Shown here: piece after piece, positions 1-7,127 of the stretch
How the letters are laid out: each line of letters begins with the position of its first letter
Numbering within the stretch: the stretch's first letter is position 1
Source of the DNA: Stereum hirsutum FP-91666 SS1
Lineage: Eukaryota; Basidiomycota; Agaricomycetes; Russulales; Stereaceae
Assembly (NCBI RefSeq): GCF_000264905.1
Contig: NW_006763138.1
Coordinates: 386,227-400,024 of the forward strand
Reading direction: 5' to 3'
DNA: 13,798 nucleotides
Position numbers and translations under genes: made by a program
The notes under the pieces: generated by a model
What the model saw: the letters and a program-made list of their open reading frames with translations, nothing else
Databases searched by the model: none
What the model was told of the DNA's origin: nothing

Positions 1-164
1 TAAGCGCCGGAGCGCGTCCTTTTAACTTGTGGGAAGCGTCCTTGTCTCTTTATCATTGACAGTGACGCTTCTCACAGGTGAGTCTTACTATAGATTTCGT
101 CTCTTTCTTTTTCTATTACTTTGTGAGGGCAATATCATTGACAGTGACGCTTCTCACAGTCGTT
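1..164 (+). repeat. LTR-like repeat family A, copy 1 (cut by window start)
   Basis: This segment matches 2309-2472 over 164 bases with 5 differences, all transitions. The match ends at the shared GTCGTT, after which the two flanks diverge. It contains a 27-bp direct repeat at 51-77 and 133-159. By comparison with copy 2 it is the 3' part of a longer unit of about 368 bp. That unit has a TGTCC-type start but no clear CA end, so 'LTR' is an inference; another dispersed repeat type is possible. The 5' part lies outside the window. Confidence 0.75.
78..159 (+). other. Intron-like segment bounded by direct repeats
   Basis: The 82-nt segment begins GTGAGT directly after CACAG, ends in TTCTCACAG, is pyrimidine-rich in the middle, and has branch-point-like TTGAC and GTGAC shortly before the 3' end. 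The 27-bp sequence ending in CACAG occurs just before the segment and again as its last 27 bases, so the repeat period equals the segment length. The same arrangement is kept at 2386-2467 in copy 2. Splicing is inferred from signals only; it may be a leader intron or a chance result of the repeat. Confidence 0.3.
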
Positions 165-380
165 CTTCGAGTGCTCGATTATCTGCGCCTCACATCATGA
201 GCGTAGTCCTTTTTTTTTCCCTGTCTGCTTTGTCATGGTTGTTCTTATTAGTTGATTCGACCCTCCATGCTTCACGCTATGGCCCCCCACATTGATTTGC
301 TCTACACTAACTGTAGTCATGGCTCCGCTGGTTTGAGTACCTTGTCATATTTATGTGCTTTGCTTTGATAGTATCCATAG
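165..380. other. Unassigned spacer
   Basis: This stretch lies between repeat copy 1 and the probable copia RNase H tail. It holds a run of nine T at about 209-217 and otherwise mixed sequence. The plus-strand ORF overlapping its start is hydrophobic, runs through the repeat and matches nothing I recognise. It may be eroded copia RT/RNase H sequence, but I could not identify motifs. Confidence 0.4.
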
Positions 381-381
381 G

Positions 382-517
382 ACGCCTGTGGTCCCTCATA
401 ATGAAGCGCCGGAGTGACACATTTTATTGTGTGATCACATCACCTCGTGCTAATCTCCTGCATCTGGTCTAAAAGCTTTGTCTCAGTTAGTTCAACTTGG
501 ACCAAGCAAGCAATAAC
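382..517 (+). pseudogene. Ty1/copia RNase H C-terminal remnant
   Basis: In one frame the translation reads like the end of a copia pol: a segment around HILLCDHITSC corresponds to the family's 'KHIxxDCHFIRxHVxSG' region, followed by a KALSQLVQLGPSK tail like the usual 'LTKALxxxQFxxLVxxLG' C-terminus. Two in-frame stops lie inside and part of the linker between the two blocks appears to be missing. The polypurine tract and LTR-like start directly downstream are where they belong for the 3' end of a copia element. The assignment rests on remembered family pattern and short matches. Confidence 0.45.
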
Positions 518-521
518 TAGC

Positions 522-529
522 AAGGGGGG
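522..529 (+). promoter_or_regulatory. Polypurine tract
   Basis: AAGGGGGG sits directly before TGTACAATAAGCC, the classic arrangement of a plus-strand priming tract followed by the TG start of an LTR. It follows the probable RNase H tail, as expected at the 3' end of an LTR retrotransposon. Confidence 0.5.
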
Positions 530-743
530 TGTACAATAAGCCGAAAATTATGCATTAGGCTTTTCGGGTACGGTTGTGCTCGAATTTGTCTACTTAGGCA
601 TGAAAAGGCTGCATATGACCTAGAAAACCGCGGCAGGTTTTTTCTGATGTTAGCTCTTAATTGATCTCTGAGACTCAAATCTCTTCCTACTTGCCTCAGA
701 ACAAGTTCTCTGATTCTCTCCCTTTGCGCCGGACTCGTCGACA
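530..743 (+). repeat. Probable copia LTR (single copy, right end uncertain)
   Basis: The segment starts TGT after a polypurine tract and could end at GTCGACA near 743, about 155 bases before the gag start; the end is a guess, and the LTR may run further. No second copy exists in the window, so it cannot be confirmed by self-comparison. It is flanked by a probable RNase H tail on the left and gag on the right, so it would be both the 3' LTR of one unit and the 5' LTR of the next. I saw no TATA box or primer binding site I would defend. Confidence 0.4.
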
Positions 744-897
744 TCGATATCTACTCGCTGCAATCACCCTCTTATCGATCGGACTCATTTTGCACCTCTT
801 ATCGACTTTGAACGAAAATTGCCTGTTCATTGATTAGGTTTGTTTTGCCTCCCCTTTATTGCTATCACTCCGTTTCTTCACTATCCTACCCTCCACC

Positions 898-1341
898 ATG
901 TCCTACGACAAATGCAATGTCGACAAGCGCAATCGCTACAACTACAGCTCCTGGGTCACCAATGCTGAGGCCATCCTCAGTTCTAAGGGCGTTTGGGCCC
1001 AAGTCGATGGCACTGACATTGCTCCTAAGCCAGCTAATGCCGTCACTGTTATCTCATCCAAAGCAAAGGAGATTAGTGAGTGGAATCAGGAAAAGACGAA
1101 GGCTAGTGGGGAGGTTAGTGGTTGGTTGAGGGGAATCATAAGGCACATATCTGGAAGGAGAAGGGAGATCCAAAGGCGATGTGGGAGAAGTTGGAGAGTG
1201 TCTTTGTGCAGAAGAAGACTGGTACACCTATTCCGACCTCGTTGCTTACGCCGATCTCTACCTCGCCCATATCAAGGAGCGCTGCCCTTCCAAGTTCACC
1301 CTTGACGACCTCAACTCAGAATTATCATCCATGACACCCCG
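898..1341 (+). pseudogene. gag: Ty1/copia gag, frameshifted remnant
   Basis: This is the N-terminal part of a copia Gag, the structural protein of the retrotransposon particle. It begins at an ATG in a CACCATG context. The first block contains NYSSWVTNAEAIL and GVWAQVDGTD, the usual start of fungal copia Gag. Coding then shifts frame near 1120 (GDPKAMWEKLESVFVQKKTGT, the UBN2-type Gag core), shifts again near 1229 (LAHIKERCPSKFTLDDLNSE), and again near 1336 into the downstream zinc-knuckle frame. Blocks normally present between these parts are missing, so deletions as well as single-base shifts occurred. No functional Gag can be made. Family assignment is from motif order and is fairly secure; exact break positions are approximate. 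Confidence 0.7.
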
Positions 1342-1350
1342 AAGCTCGCT

Positions 1351-2118
1351 ATGGCCGCTGCTCTCAAGCCTCTCTGCTACTTCTGCGATTCATCCTCCCA
1401 CATTGTTCGCGATTGCCCTGAGATGAAGTCCGCGTCGTCCTTGGCCAAGCAGAAGGCGTCTGGATCATCGTCGTTGCATTCTGGAGGCCAAGGGAAGCGT
1501 GGGGGTCGTGGCAGAGGTAGAGGGAAGGGAGTGAACACGAATGAAGCCCAAGGAGGGACTTCTATGCCGTCGTCGGGTTCGGGAGAGACTCCTAAGGAGG
1601 AGAAAGCCGGTCATGCAAGTGCTCTTTCATCATCAGCTCGCCTCGCTTGGCTCCGTTCTCGTGGAACCACTGACTGGAACATAGACACAGGCGCCTCTTC
1701 ACACATGACCCCTCATCGTCATTGGTTCTGCTCGTACTCTCCTCATGTCGTGCCCGTTCGTTTGGCCTACGATTCAGTCATCTATTCTCAGGGTATGGGG
1801 TCTATCGAGTTCGTTCCTATTGTCAGTAGTAGAGAGTTGCGTCCTGTAGTGTTCCATGACGTTGTGTACGCTCCCAGGCTCGCCTCAAATCTATTATCGT
1901 TGTTCCAGCTCTCTGTGAGCCAGGGCCATGAGCTTCACATCGTCGGGCGTGATGTCGCTTTCAAGCGAGCGGGAGAGCTGCTATTTACTGCCTCCGTTGT
2001 CGACGGCAACATCGGCTATCTCAATGGGCCTACATTCATGTCTCACATTGCACGCCTACCTCTGCTCTCAATGGTGGCATTCCCTACGTGGCATGAAAGA
2101 ATAACGTCCGGAGTATAA
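1351..2118 (+). pseudogene. Ty1/copia zinc knuckle-protease, truncated before integrase
   Basis: This 255-residue ORF continues the broken gag-pol. Residues 9-22 form a CX2CX4HX4C zinc knuckle, the nucleic-acid binding motif of Gag. Residues 44-60 are Gly/Arg-rich. Residues 109-125 carry the aspartic protease active site, with D112 in an IDTGASSHMTPH context. Further on, VVFHDVVYAPRLASNLLS is the typical end of the copia protease region, followed by the start of the GAG-pre-integrase region. The ORF then reaches TWHERI, where the family has 'WHxRLGH', and family A repeat copy 2 begins at 2105, so the last codons and the stop at 2118 lie in the repeat. Integrase, RT and RNase H are absent downstream. 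The ATG at 1351 is unlikely to be a real start; it is an internal methionine of the Gag frame. Confidence 0.75.
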
Positions 2119-2472
2119 CAACGAGTCAGAGGGAATTATTCTGATATTTTAGCAAATTTTCCGGGGCTGATAGGACCACTTACTGCAGAGTTATGACTTT
2201 AGTTATTTCGCCACCAAGCGGGCCGCAGAGGGCCGGATTCCGCGCCTTGGGATCCGCCACTCTGCGTCCCGTTTAGGCAGTTACTTTTCCAACTGTATAG
2301 TAGACCGGTAAGCGCCGAAGCGCGTCCTTTTAACTTGTGGGAAATGTCCTTGTCTCTTTATCATTGACAGTGACGCTTCTCACAGGTGAGTCTTACTATA
2401 GATTTCGTCTCTTTCTTTTTCTATTATTTTGTGAGGGCAATATCATTGACAGTGACGTTTCTCACAGTCGTT
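2105..2472 (+). repeat. LTR-like repeat family A, copy 2
   Basis: The 5' edge is set by similarity to 3888-3968 (shared start YGTCCRGA and a 25-bp identical core containing GGAATTATTCTGATATTTTA); the 3' edge by similarity to 1-164. It cuts the copia protease/pre-integrase ORF at a conserved motif. It contains the same pair of 27-bp repeats as copy 1 (2359-2385 and 2441-2467, one base changed). I could not find a matching 5-bp target duplication, so insertion, recombination or deletion could each have made the junction. Relative to copy 1 it carries only GC-to-AT changes. Confidence 0.65.
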
Positions 2473-2678
2473 TCTTTAGTACAAGGCTGCGAGGTAACAC
2501 TTGATTACCGTGCAGGCTGTATACCTGAGGCTCCCGCTGATCTTTTTCTAGTGTGGCATATGAGACTGCGATGACGGAAACAAACACTGTTGGCGCCTTC
2601 ATTTTTGGTGAGGATGCTAGGGCACATGTCTCGAATACACGAAAAACAGAGACTAGGCGGTGGCACACATACAGCTAG
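2473..2678. other. Unassigned spacer
   Basis: This short stretch lies between the repeat and the KDZ-like fragment. Small minus-strand ORFs at 2462-2702 overlap the repeat and the fragment and look like shadows. I see nothing that can be named. Confidence 0.4.
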
Positions 2679-3266
2679 TTCATCATCAACTGCAAGTTTC
2701 ACCAGGTGTTGAACAAGCTACAGGGGCCTGTCGTGCAAAGGTTCTTTGAGTTCCAGAAAGCAAATGTACCAGGACTGAGTACTTCCTCTTCATTCTCTTT
2801 CCTGCAATTTCCCTGTGTCCTTGTTTTTGCAGACTACAAGCTTCGAGTCAGCATCTGGAAGCACCTCAATTCATGAACTCAGGCTATTTATTCCGCGCTC
2901 AATGCTTACAACGGACTTGCACAGAAAGTAAGATCACCCACGAAGACAATGAAGTGGGACGAGCTGATGGACATCACCTTTGTCGCCAATTTTGACCTCA
3001 TACGCTCATCTCATGGCGACGCCAATATACTTGTGAAGCCTTGGATAGTACAGGCCAATTGCAATAAGGCCATTGAGACTGTTGAGCCACACCTTGCGGC
3101 ATGCCAGTCGGCGTATAAGTGGACTAAGCACACCGCTGCTATACATTACAAGAACTGTTGTCGTGTCACCGGATTTCATGAGACACAGGATATCTTCGGG
3201 CAGGGTCAGACAGCGTACTGGGCTGTGATGGAGAACAAGACAGCATTGATTTTTTTTGGGAAATAA
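2679..3266 (+). pseudogene. KDZ-transposase-associated C-terminal fragment
   Basis: One frame is open from 2679 to the TAA at 3264-3266 apart from a single TGA at 2874. The translation starts with a block around FHQVLNKLQGPVVQRFFEF, then DYKLR, then AIYSALNAYN, WDELMDITFVANFDLIR and ILVKPWIVQAN. This order resembles the region after the catalytic domain of basidiomycete KDZ (Kyakuja-Dileera-Zisupton) transposase proteins, as I remember them. The TGA sits where the family tends to have Arg, consistent with CGA to TGA. A possible 57-nt intron at about 2776-2832 has a good pyrimidine-rich 3' end but no canonical donor. The catalytic domain and N-terminal cysteine clusters are absent. The last 60 or so residues match nothing I know, and the methionine at 2949 is not a credible start. 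Confidence 0.5.
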
Positions 3267-3887
3267 GTATACAGCGGTCACAAACATCTGCTTGGCGTGT
3301 ATGTTACTGACTTTTTGTATAACATACACTCCTCAGCCTGAACCCTGTCATTTCCCAACAGCTGTACCCCCAGCTGCGTTTCAACTTGGTGAGATGTTGA
3401 TCAGTGTGGCAAAAATGACCATTGGCTTTTTTTATTTGCTGCTATATACAACCCCCATTATCTTGAATACATTACACCTTTCGTTTACGCCTTCTCTCTC
3501 CCTGTGTGAACTCTAAGAGATCCACAAAAGTGAAAGCCACCAACCAAGCAAAGAGCCACAGTGGCCCATGCCAAGCTCACAACACGGTACACGTGATCGT
3601 GTAGCATTGCTTGTTTGAACGCCAGCAACATTAAATCCTTTTGTTCTTCCTTGAGTGGGCCGTCCTAGCCCCCCTTCAAGCCTGTGTTAATTATTGGTGA
3701 GCTCCTCTATGGGCCCTGTGTGACAGAGGCTGTGAATTAACACCTATCTAATATCGATGAGGGTCCCTAACGCTCTGACATGGCAGGTTGCGTTGTGTTC
3801 TCAGCTTCGTTGTCACCTAAAATTGTGATGAGCTCTCTTTCAGGAGCTCAACAATTGGCACTTTGCACTTTCATTCAATGAATAGTC
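3267..3887. other. Unassigned region
   Basis: The region follows the KDZ-like fragment. The plus-strand ORF at 3256-3516 is hydrophobic and without a recognisable domain. A GTATGT...CTCAG segment at about 3299-3337 could be a degenerate intron but is under 40 nt. No RNA gene or terminal repeat was seen. Confidence 0.35.
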
Positions 3888-3968
3888 TGTCCAGAATTAC
3901 GACAAGATAGAGGGAATTATTCTGATATTTTAGTAATTTTTCCAAAGCTTATAGGACCACTTACTGCA
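3888..3968 (+). repeat. LTR-like repeat family A, 5' fragment
   Basis: The 81 bases match the first 83 bases of the unit at 2105-2187, including the identical core around GGAATTATTCTGATATTTTA and the shared TAGGACCACTTACTGCA end; similarity then stops. Differences are more numerous than between copies 1 and 2, so this is an older or divergent copy. Its preserved TGTCC start supports the 5' boundary of the family. Confidence 0.7.
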
Positions 3969-3984
3969 TCACTTGTTTAGTAGC

Positions 3985-4128
3985 ATGTTCAATGGATATA
4001 GACAAAAACAGATAGAACTCACGCTAGGATCCTCAGAAGTTGAAGAAAGACGACTAACAGATAATGAGGAGAGATATGTGAAAAGAGAGAGCACAACAGT
4101 GAAGAATGACAATGTTATGACACAGTGA
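3985..4128 (+). CDS. Short unassigned ORF
   Basis: An ATG-initiated 47-codon reading frame ends at TGA 4126-4128. Its product is hydrophilic and charged, with LGSSEVEERRLTDNEERYV in the middle, which looks more protein-like than most frames here. It begins just after the family A fragment. It could be an exon remnant, part of the inserted element, or chance. I do not recognise the family. Confidence 0.2.
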   Translation: MFNGYRQKQIELTLGSSEVEERRLTDNEERYVKRESTTVKNDNVMTQ

Positions 4129-4138
4129 TCTCACTGTG
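4121..4138. repeat. Near-perfect palindrome
   Basis: CACAGTGA and TCACTGTG are perfect inverted 8-mers separated by TC. The palindrome straddles the stop of the small upstream ORF. No function can be assigned. Confidence 0.5.
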
Positions 4139-4587
4139 AACTGGGGTTAATTACATAAGTTGCCGACAGACATGGGATTGTGTCAACAAGCTCACAAGGA
4201 CTATAGAGCAAATTTTCTTCATCCCGTTTGGTCGAAGGCCTTCATTGGCCTTCTAAGTACGTTTCAGTAATTCAGAACAAGGTTCTGAGTGCAATTAGTA
4301 AATAAGTATAAGCTAAGAAGGAGGACAATATACATACTTATCATTAAGGTCTACAGGCAGTTTCCTCCTCAAGCTTGAGACAGTGTTCAACTTGATTGAG
4401 CCTCATACAGAGGCTTGCTGAGAAGCATTGAGTACTTTTGCACACCATGTGCCTTGCTTGGCCTTCTGATGTCGAGAGGAATAGTTAGCACATGAGCAAG
4501 ACAACAATGTTTAAGACAGGACAAAAGCTGGACCATACTGTAGCACACCTTAAAATCACTTAGCGCCGCAGTCTTGGGTGGCCGTTC
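4139..4587. other. Unassigned region
   Basis: Mixed, moderately AT-rich sequence with no ORF of note on either strand, no RNA gene and no terminal repeat that I could detect. Confidence 0.35.
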
Positions 4588-4788
4588 TCACACGTCGTTC
4601 TCCTCCACTTCAATCTTATTCTCACCATGTTCATCCCTTTCAAACTCATTGTCATCAATATCCTTGTCAACACCTGCTTTCAATCTCTTCTGACTCTTTG
4701 GCATCCTTAATATTTTCATATTCTTGCTCATCCTAGGTCTGATGATGATAGCAGCAGCATCACGTGGTAGCTTGAATCCTCAGGCTCA
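4588..4788 (-). CDS. Unassigned charged open segment, possible terminal exon
   Basis: On the minus strand an open stretch between stops encodes about 65 residues. It starts GFKLPRDAAAIIIRPRMSKN, continues with a Lys-rich part, and ends in an acidic tail (DKDIDDNEFERDEHGENK and further Glu) with the stop at 4588-4590. Its only methionines are internal, so it would need an upstream exon. The change from basic to strongly acidic is typical of eukaryotic protein tails but is also compositionally simple. No family recognised; it could be a gene relic or chance. Confidence 0.25.
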
Positions 4789-5079
4789 AAGCTGTTTGTG
4801 GCAACAAATAAGTGTACTAACCTGGTGAATCCACCCCGTACATGTTATTGTAAATGTGCTTGTTATTGCTCAATTCTGTGTACATTTAGAGTATTTCAGG
4901 GTCTATAAATGCGTATTGATGTCCTGCATCGCCCCCTGTACTTGATTTGATGTGATTTAGTTTGTTTGTTGTTGAGTACAATGATATTAATTAGGTGAGT
5001 ACCCCTTTACCCTCTTCCCTAGCTCATATTTACCAGAGTACTCACCACTACCTCTCAGGTACCTTCAAGATACCCGTAG

Positions 5080-5383
5080 ATTAATTCTATTCATGAATAC
5101 CTGCCCATTGACAAGTATCTGTATATCAATACTCATTGTTATAAATGCCACCTGAATACAAGTGTGGCCTCTGAGGGTATTGACCTGCGAGTGTGTATGT
5201 TTCGAGGCCTTCCTGACGTTGTACAAATGATTGAACTCAACTGACACAAGAAGATGCATCACAAGTACCACAAGACTGTGTTGTCTACAAAGGATATTGT
5301 CAAGGAGAACGAAAATATGACGAAGACAATGTTAAACAACTGAAACTTGCGACGTATTAAACTCCTGACAGTGGTGCACGCAG
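5080..5383 (+). pseudogene. Possible eroded exon of unknown gene
   Basis: In one plus-strand frame this segment reads protein-like text, including HEYLPIDKYLYINTHCYKCH and RVCMFRGLPDVVQMIELN, broken by TGA at 5242 and 5341, and ends at a donor-like GTGAGC at 5384. Both stops could be CGA to TGA changes. Two stops in about 100 codons is below the chance expectation of about 4.7, but not by enough to be decisive. The minus-strand ORF at 5065-5271 overlaps it and cannot be excluded. No family recognised. Confidence 0.2.
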
Positions 5384-5554
5384 GTGAGCACATAATTATC
5401 AGATATTGATAATTTTTCACAAAGATGCCCCTCCACTGTCTCTATATACATAGAGGGATATTTCTACTAGTTTAGCTACATGGAAGATTTAACTAAAGAT
5501 ATATCTACCTCATCCAAATATCTCCGGTCAATATGGGCTACAGTTATATCCTAG

Positions 5555-5833
5555 ATAGGGCCTAAACCCATGTGCTCCTATTATTTCTGGGTCCCACTGT
5601 GAACAATACCTGAGGACGTGACAGTCATCATCCAAGCCTGACGAGATGAGGCCATAGGAGTGGCCAGTGCTACGTATGCCCTGCTGGTGGGAGGTTCTAT
5701 GTGGTACAGAATCGACAATGACAAGTCAAAAATCTCAGTCGCTCCATAGGTCACATCCATGATAGCCCAGGAGCGAGTAGTACATCTGCCTTTTGGATAT
5801 CGGGGTTGAGTGAAAAGGCATTGCATAGTTTGA
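5555..5833 (+). pseudogene. Possible eroded exon of unknown gene (second piece)
   Basis: One plus-strand frame reads IGPKPMCSYYFWVPL, then EDVTVIIQA, then a stop-free block with YALLVGGSMWYRIDNDKSK, then VTSMIAQERVVHLPFGYRG. Stops lie at 5600, 5639, 5747 and 5807. The stop density is no better than random, so the case rests on the look of the peptide only. An 81-codon minus-strand ORF (5581-5826, ATG to TAA) covers the same bases and is an equally valid alternative. I recognise neither. Confidence 0.18.
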
Positions 5834-5912
5834 TGTGCATGATGAATAATGAGTTAATGTGGTGGACCTCAATATTGGAGTAGCCACAACCTGAGAATTC
5901 CAACAAGGTTAG

Positions 5913-6068
5913 TCATGGGTGAATGAGGTGCTACTGGATGTAGAAGATGGTACCACAGGCACAGTAGAGGAACGGCAATAGGTAGCTGAAGGGCGATAGG
6001 CAGTGGAGAGTCCTGCCAATATCTTCATCTCATCATGTGTTATGATAAGTGCTGAAGTATTCATGCAT
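5913..6068 (+). pseudogene. Possible eroded exon of unknown gene (third piece)
   Basis: A 52-codon plus-strand frame follows an AG acceptor-like site and ends at a consensus donor GTAAGT (6069-6074). It contains SWVNEVLLDVEDGTTGTVEE and TAG stops at 5979 and 5997, each explainable as CAG to TAG. A 64-residue minus-strand ORF (5909-6103) overlaps. Relation to the pieces at 5080 and 5555 is only suggested by shared strand and order. Confidence 0.15.
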
Positions 6069-6269
6069 GTAAGTACATATATTTTCAGAGTAGCACACAG
6101 CATTGAGGACGTACCAATGGGAGTTATAACCTGATCAGGTGTATACTCTACATAATCACACCATAAATTCTTTTAATGGGAACAAGCAAACTCCCAACAA
6201 AGCTACACCAGCATTGAGAACACGAGCTGAAGCCTTCTAGACTTCTGGATGATGTAGACGAAGAACAGG

Positions 6270-6362
6270 GGAAAACACTAATTGTGCGCCTCAACTCAAC
6301 GGCAAACGCCGGTGCACAAGTTGAGGTGCCTCGCCACGCGACATGGGCCTCGTCTATGGCCC
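6270..6362 (+). repeat. Left terminal inverted repeat of Mutator-like MITE
   Basis: The 93 bases pair with 6988-7080. Within the repeat, GCGCCTCAACT (6288-6298) and AGTTGAGGTGC (6319-6329) are themselves inverted (10 of 11), so the terminus can fold into its own hairpin. The same internal inversion is kept in the right repeat. Confidence 0.85.
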
Positions 6363-6559
6363 TTAAATAATGACGCCGTGAGGCACGTTAAAGGGGGTGA
6401 ATCAATATAAAAATTGATGGTATACACTATTATCCTAAATAAATGGGGATATAAATGAGATTATTCTGGGGGTGGGGCTGAGAGTCATATTGAGCATGGG
6501 CGGACGTAGGGTATATATTAGAGTAATTTAGAGCAGTAAGAAAGCCATTGTGGCAGTTC

Positions 6560-6616
6560 TGGTTCCAGCGGTATGCTCACTGCGGAGTTTCCCGGTGAGG
6601 TCGTGGGTTCGACTCG
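6560..6616 (+). ncRNA. tRNA-like sequence in left arm of Mutator-like MITE
   Basis: A-box-like TGGTTCCAGCGG (6560-6571) lies 34 bases before B-box GGTTCGACTCG (6606-6616), which matches the Pol III B-box consensus at 10 of 11 positions. Spacing is typical of tRNA genes and tRNA-derived SINEs. No full cloverleaf with a paired acceptor stem could be drawn, so this is tRNA-derived or tRNA-like, not a tRNA gene. Transcription is not shown. Confidence 0.4.
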
Positions 6617-6730
6617 CGCTCGAGGAGCCGTTATATGGCTCAACTTTATCTTAAGTGCAATAAAGGTGTGCATGTATTTAAAATAACAACTCCCCATATA
6701 GTAATTAAATTTCGTTGGAGACCACCAGCA

Positions 6731-6794
6731 GGGTTCGAACTTGCAACCTCCTGGAGTCATGGTCAAACAGGAACGCACATTGCCGACTGAGCCA
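6731..6794 (-). ncRNA. tRNA-like sequence in right arm of Mutator-like MITE
   Basis: On the minus strand an excellent A-box, TGGCTCAGTCGG (6794-6783), is followed 41 bases later by B-box AGTTCGAACCC (6741-6731). This pair looks more like a real tRNA internal promoter than the left arm. The anticodon region does not form a standard 7-base loop and acceptor pairing is absent. The orientation faces the left tRNA-like arm. Confidence 0.45.
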
Positions 6795-6987
6795 ACAGCA
6801 CTTGTAAGGTCTGGAGACCAATAGAATATATACCGCTGCCCACTGAGCTCCCTGACAGGGCTACAGGCCTCTCCTCGTCTTCATCTTTACTCTTATATGT
6901 TTAGATATCATTCGAGATATATTTCTAGTATATACATAATTATTCAACCTGTATTTTGACATGTATACGATCATGTCAATGATTCGT

Positions 6988-7080
6988 GGGCCACAGACGA
7001 AGTTCTTGTTGTGTGGCGAGGCACCTCAACTCGCGCGCTGGCGTTTGCTGTTGAGTTGAGGCACACAATTAGCGTTTTCC
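6988..7080 (-). repeat. Right terminal inverted repeat of Mutator-like MITE
   Basis: Reverse complement matches 6270-6362 at 79 of 93 positions, with the outer 31 bases differing at only two sites. It ends GCGTTTTCC immediately before the second copy of the 9-bp duplication. Confidence 0.85.
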
Positions 7081-7127
7081 AAGAACAGGATACTAATAAG
7101 CAAGATGATAAGTTACTTGAATTCTAA

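Larger units (their letters stand above)
6270..7080. mobile_element. 811-bp non-autonomous DNA transposon, Mutator-like
   Basis: Terminal inverted repeats of 93 bp (6270-6362 and 6988-7080) start GGAAAACRCTAATTGTG and match at 79 of 93 positions; nearly all differences are transitions. A perfect 9-bp target duplication flanks the element. Long inverted repeats plus 9-bp duplication point to the Mutator (MULE) superfamily. There is no transposase ORF; the 86-residue minus-strand ORF inside overlaps tRNA-like sequence and is not credible. The interior holds two convergent tRNA-like arms (6560-6616 plus, 6731-6794 minus). Movement would need a transposase supplied elsewhere. Confidence 0.85.
6261..7089. 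repeat. 9-bp target site duplication around Mutator-like MITE
   Basis: AAGAACAGG occurs at 6261-6269 and again at 7081-7089, directly outside the two terminal inverted repeats. The match is perfect. A 9-bp duplication is the usual length for Mutator-superfamily insertions. Confidence 0.85.

Noticed and set aside
517..744. Minus-strand 75-residue ORF with an Arg-rich start (RERIRELVLRQVGRDLSLRDQ)
   Set aside because: It is antisense to the probable copia LTR and polypurine tract and has no recognisable domain; the open frame follows from base composition.
2775..2832. A confident spliceosomal intron in the KDZ-like fragment
   Set aside because: The 3' end is good, but the donor is not GT and the frame is open straight through, so it is only mentioned as possible.
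6518..6778. Minus-strand 86-residue ORF inside the Mutator-like MITE
   Set aside because: It overlaps the tRNA-like arms and has no transposase motif. Text such as GGCKFEPCWW is what translated tRNA-like sequence typically gives.
6731..6794. A true tRNA gene on the minus strand
   Set aside because: A- and B-boxes are good, but there is no paired acceptor stem or standard 7-base anticodon loop, so only 'tRNA-like' is supported.
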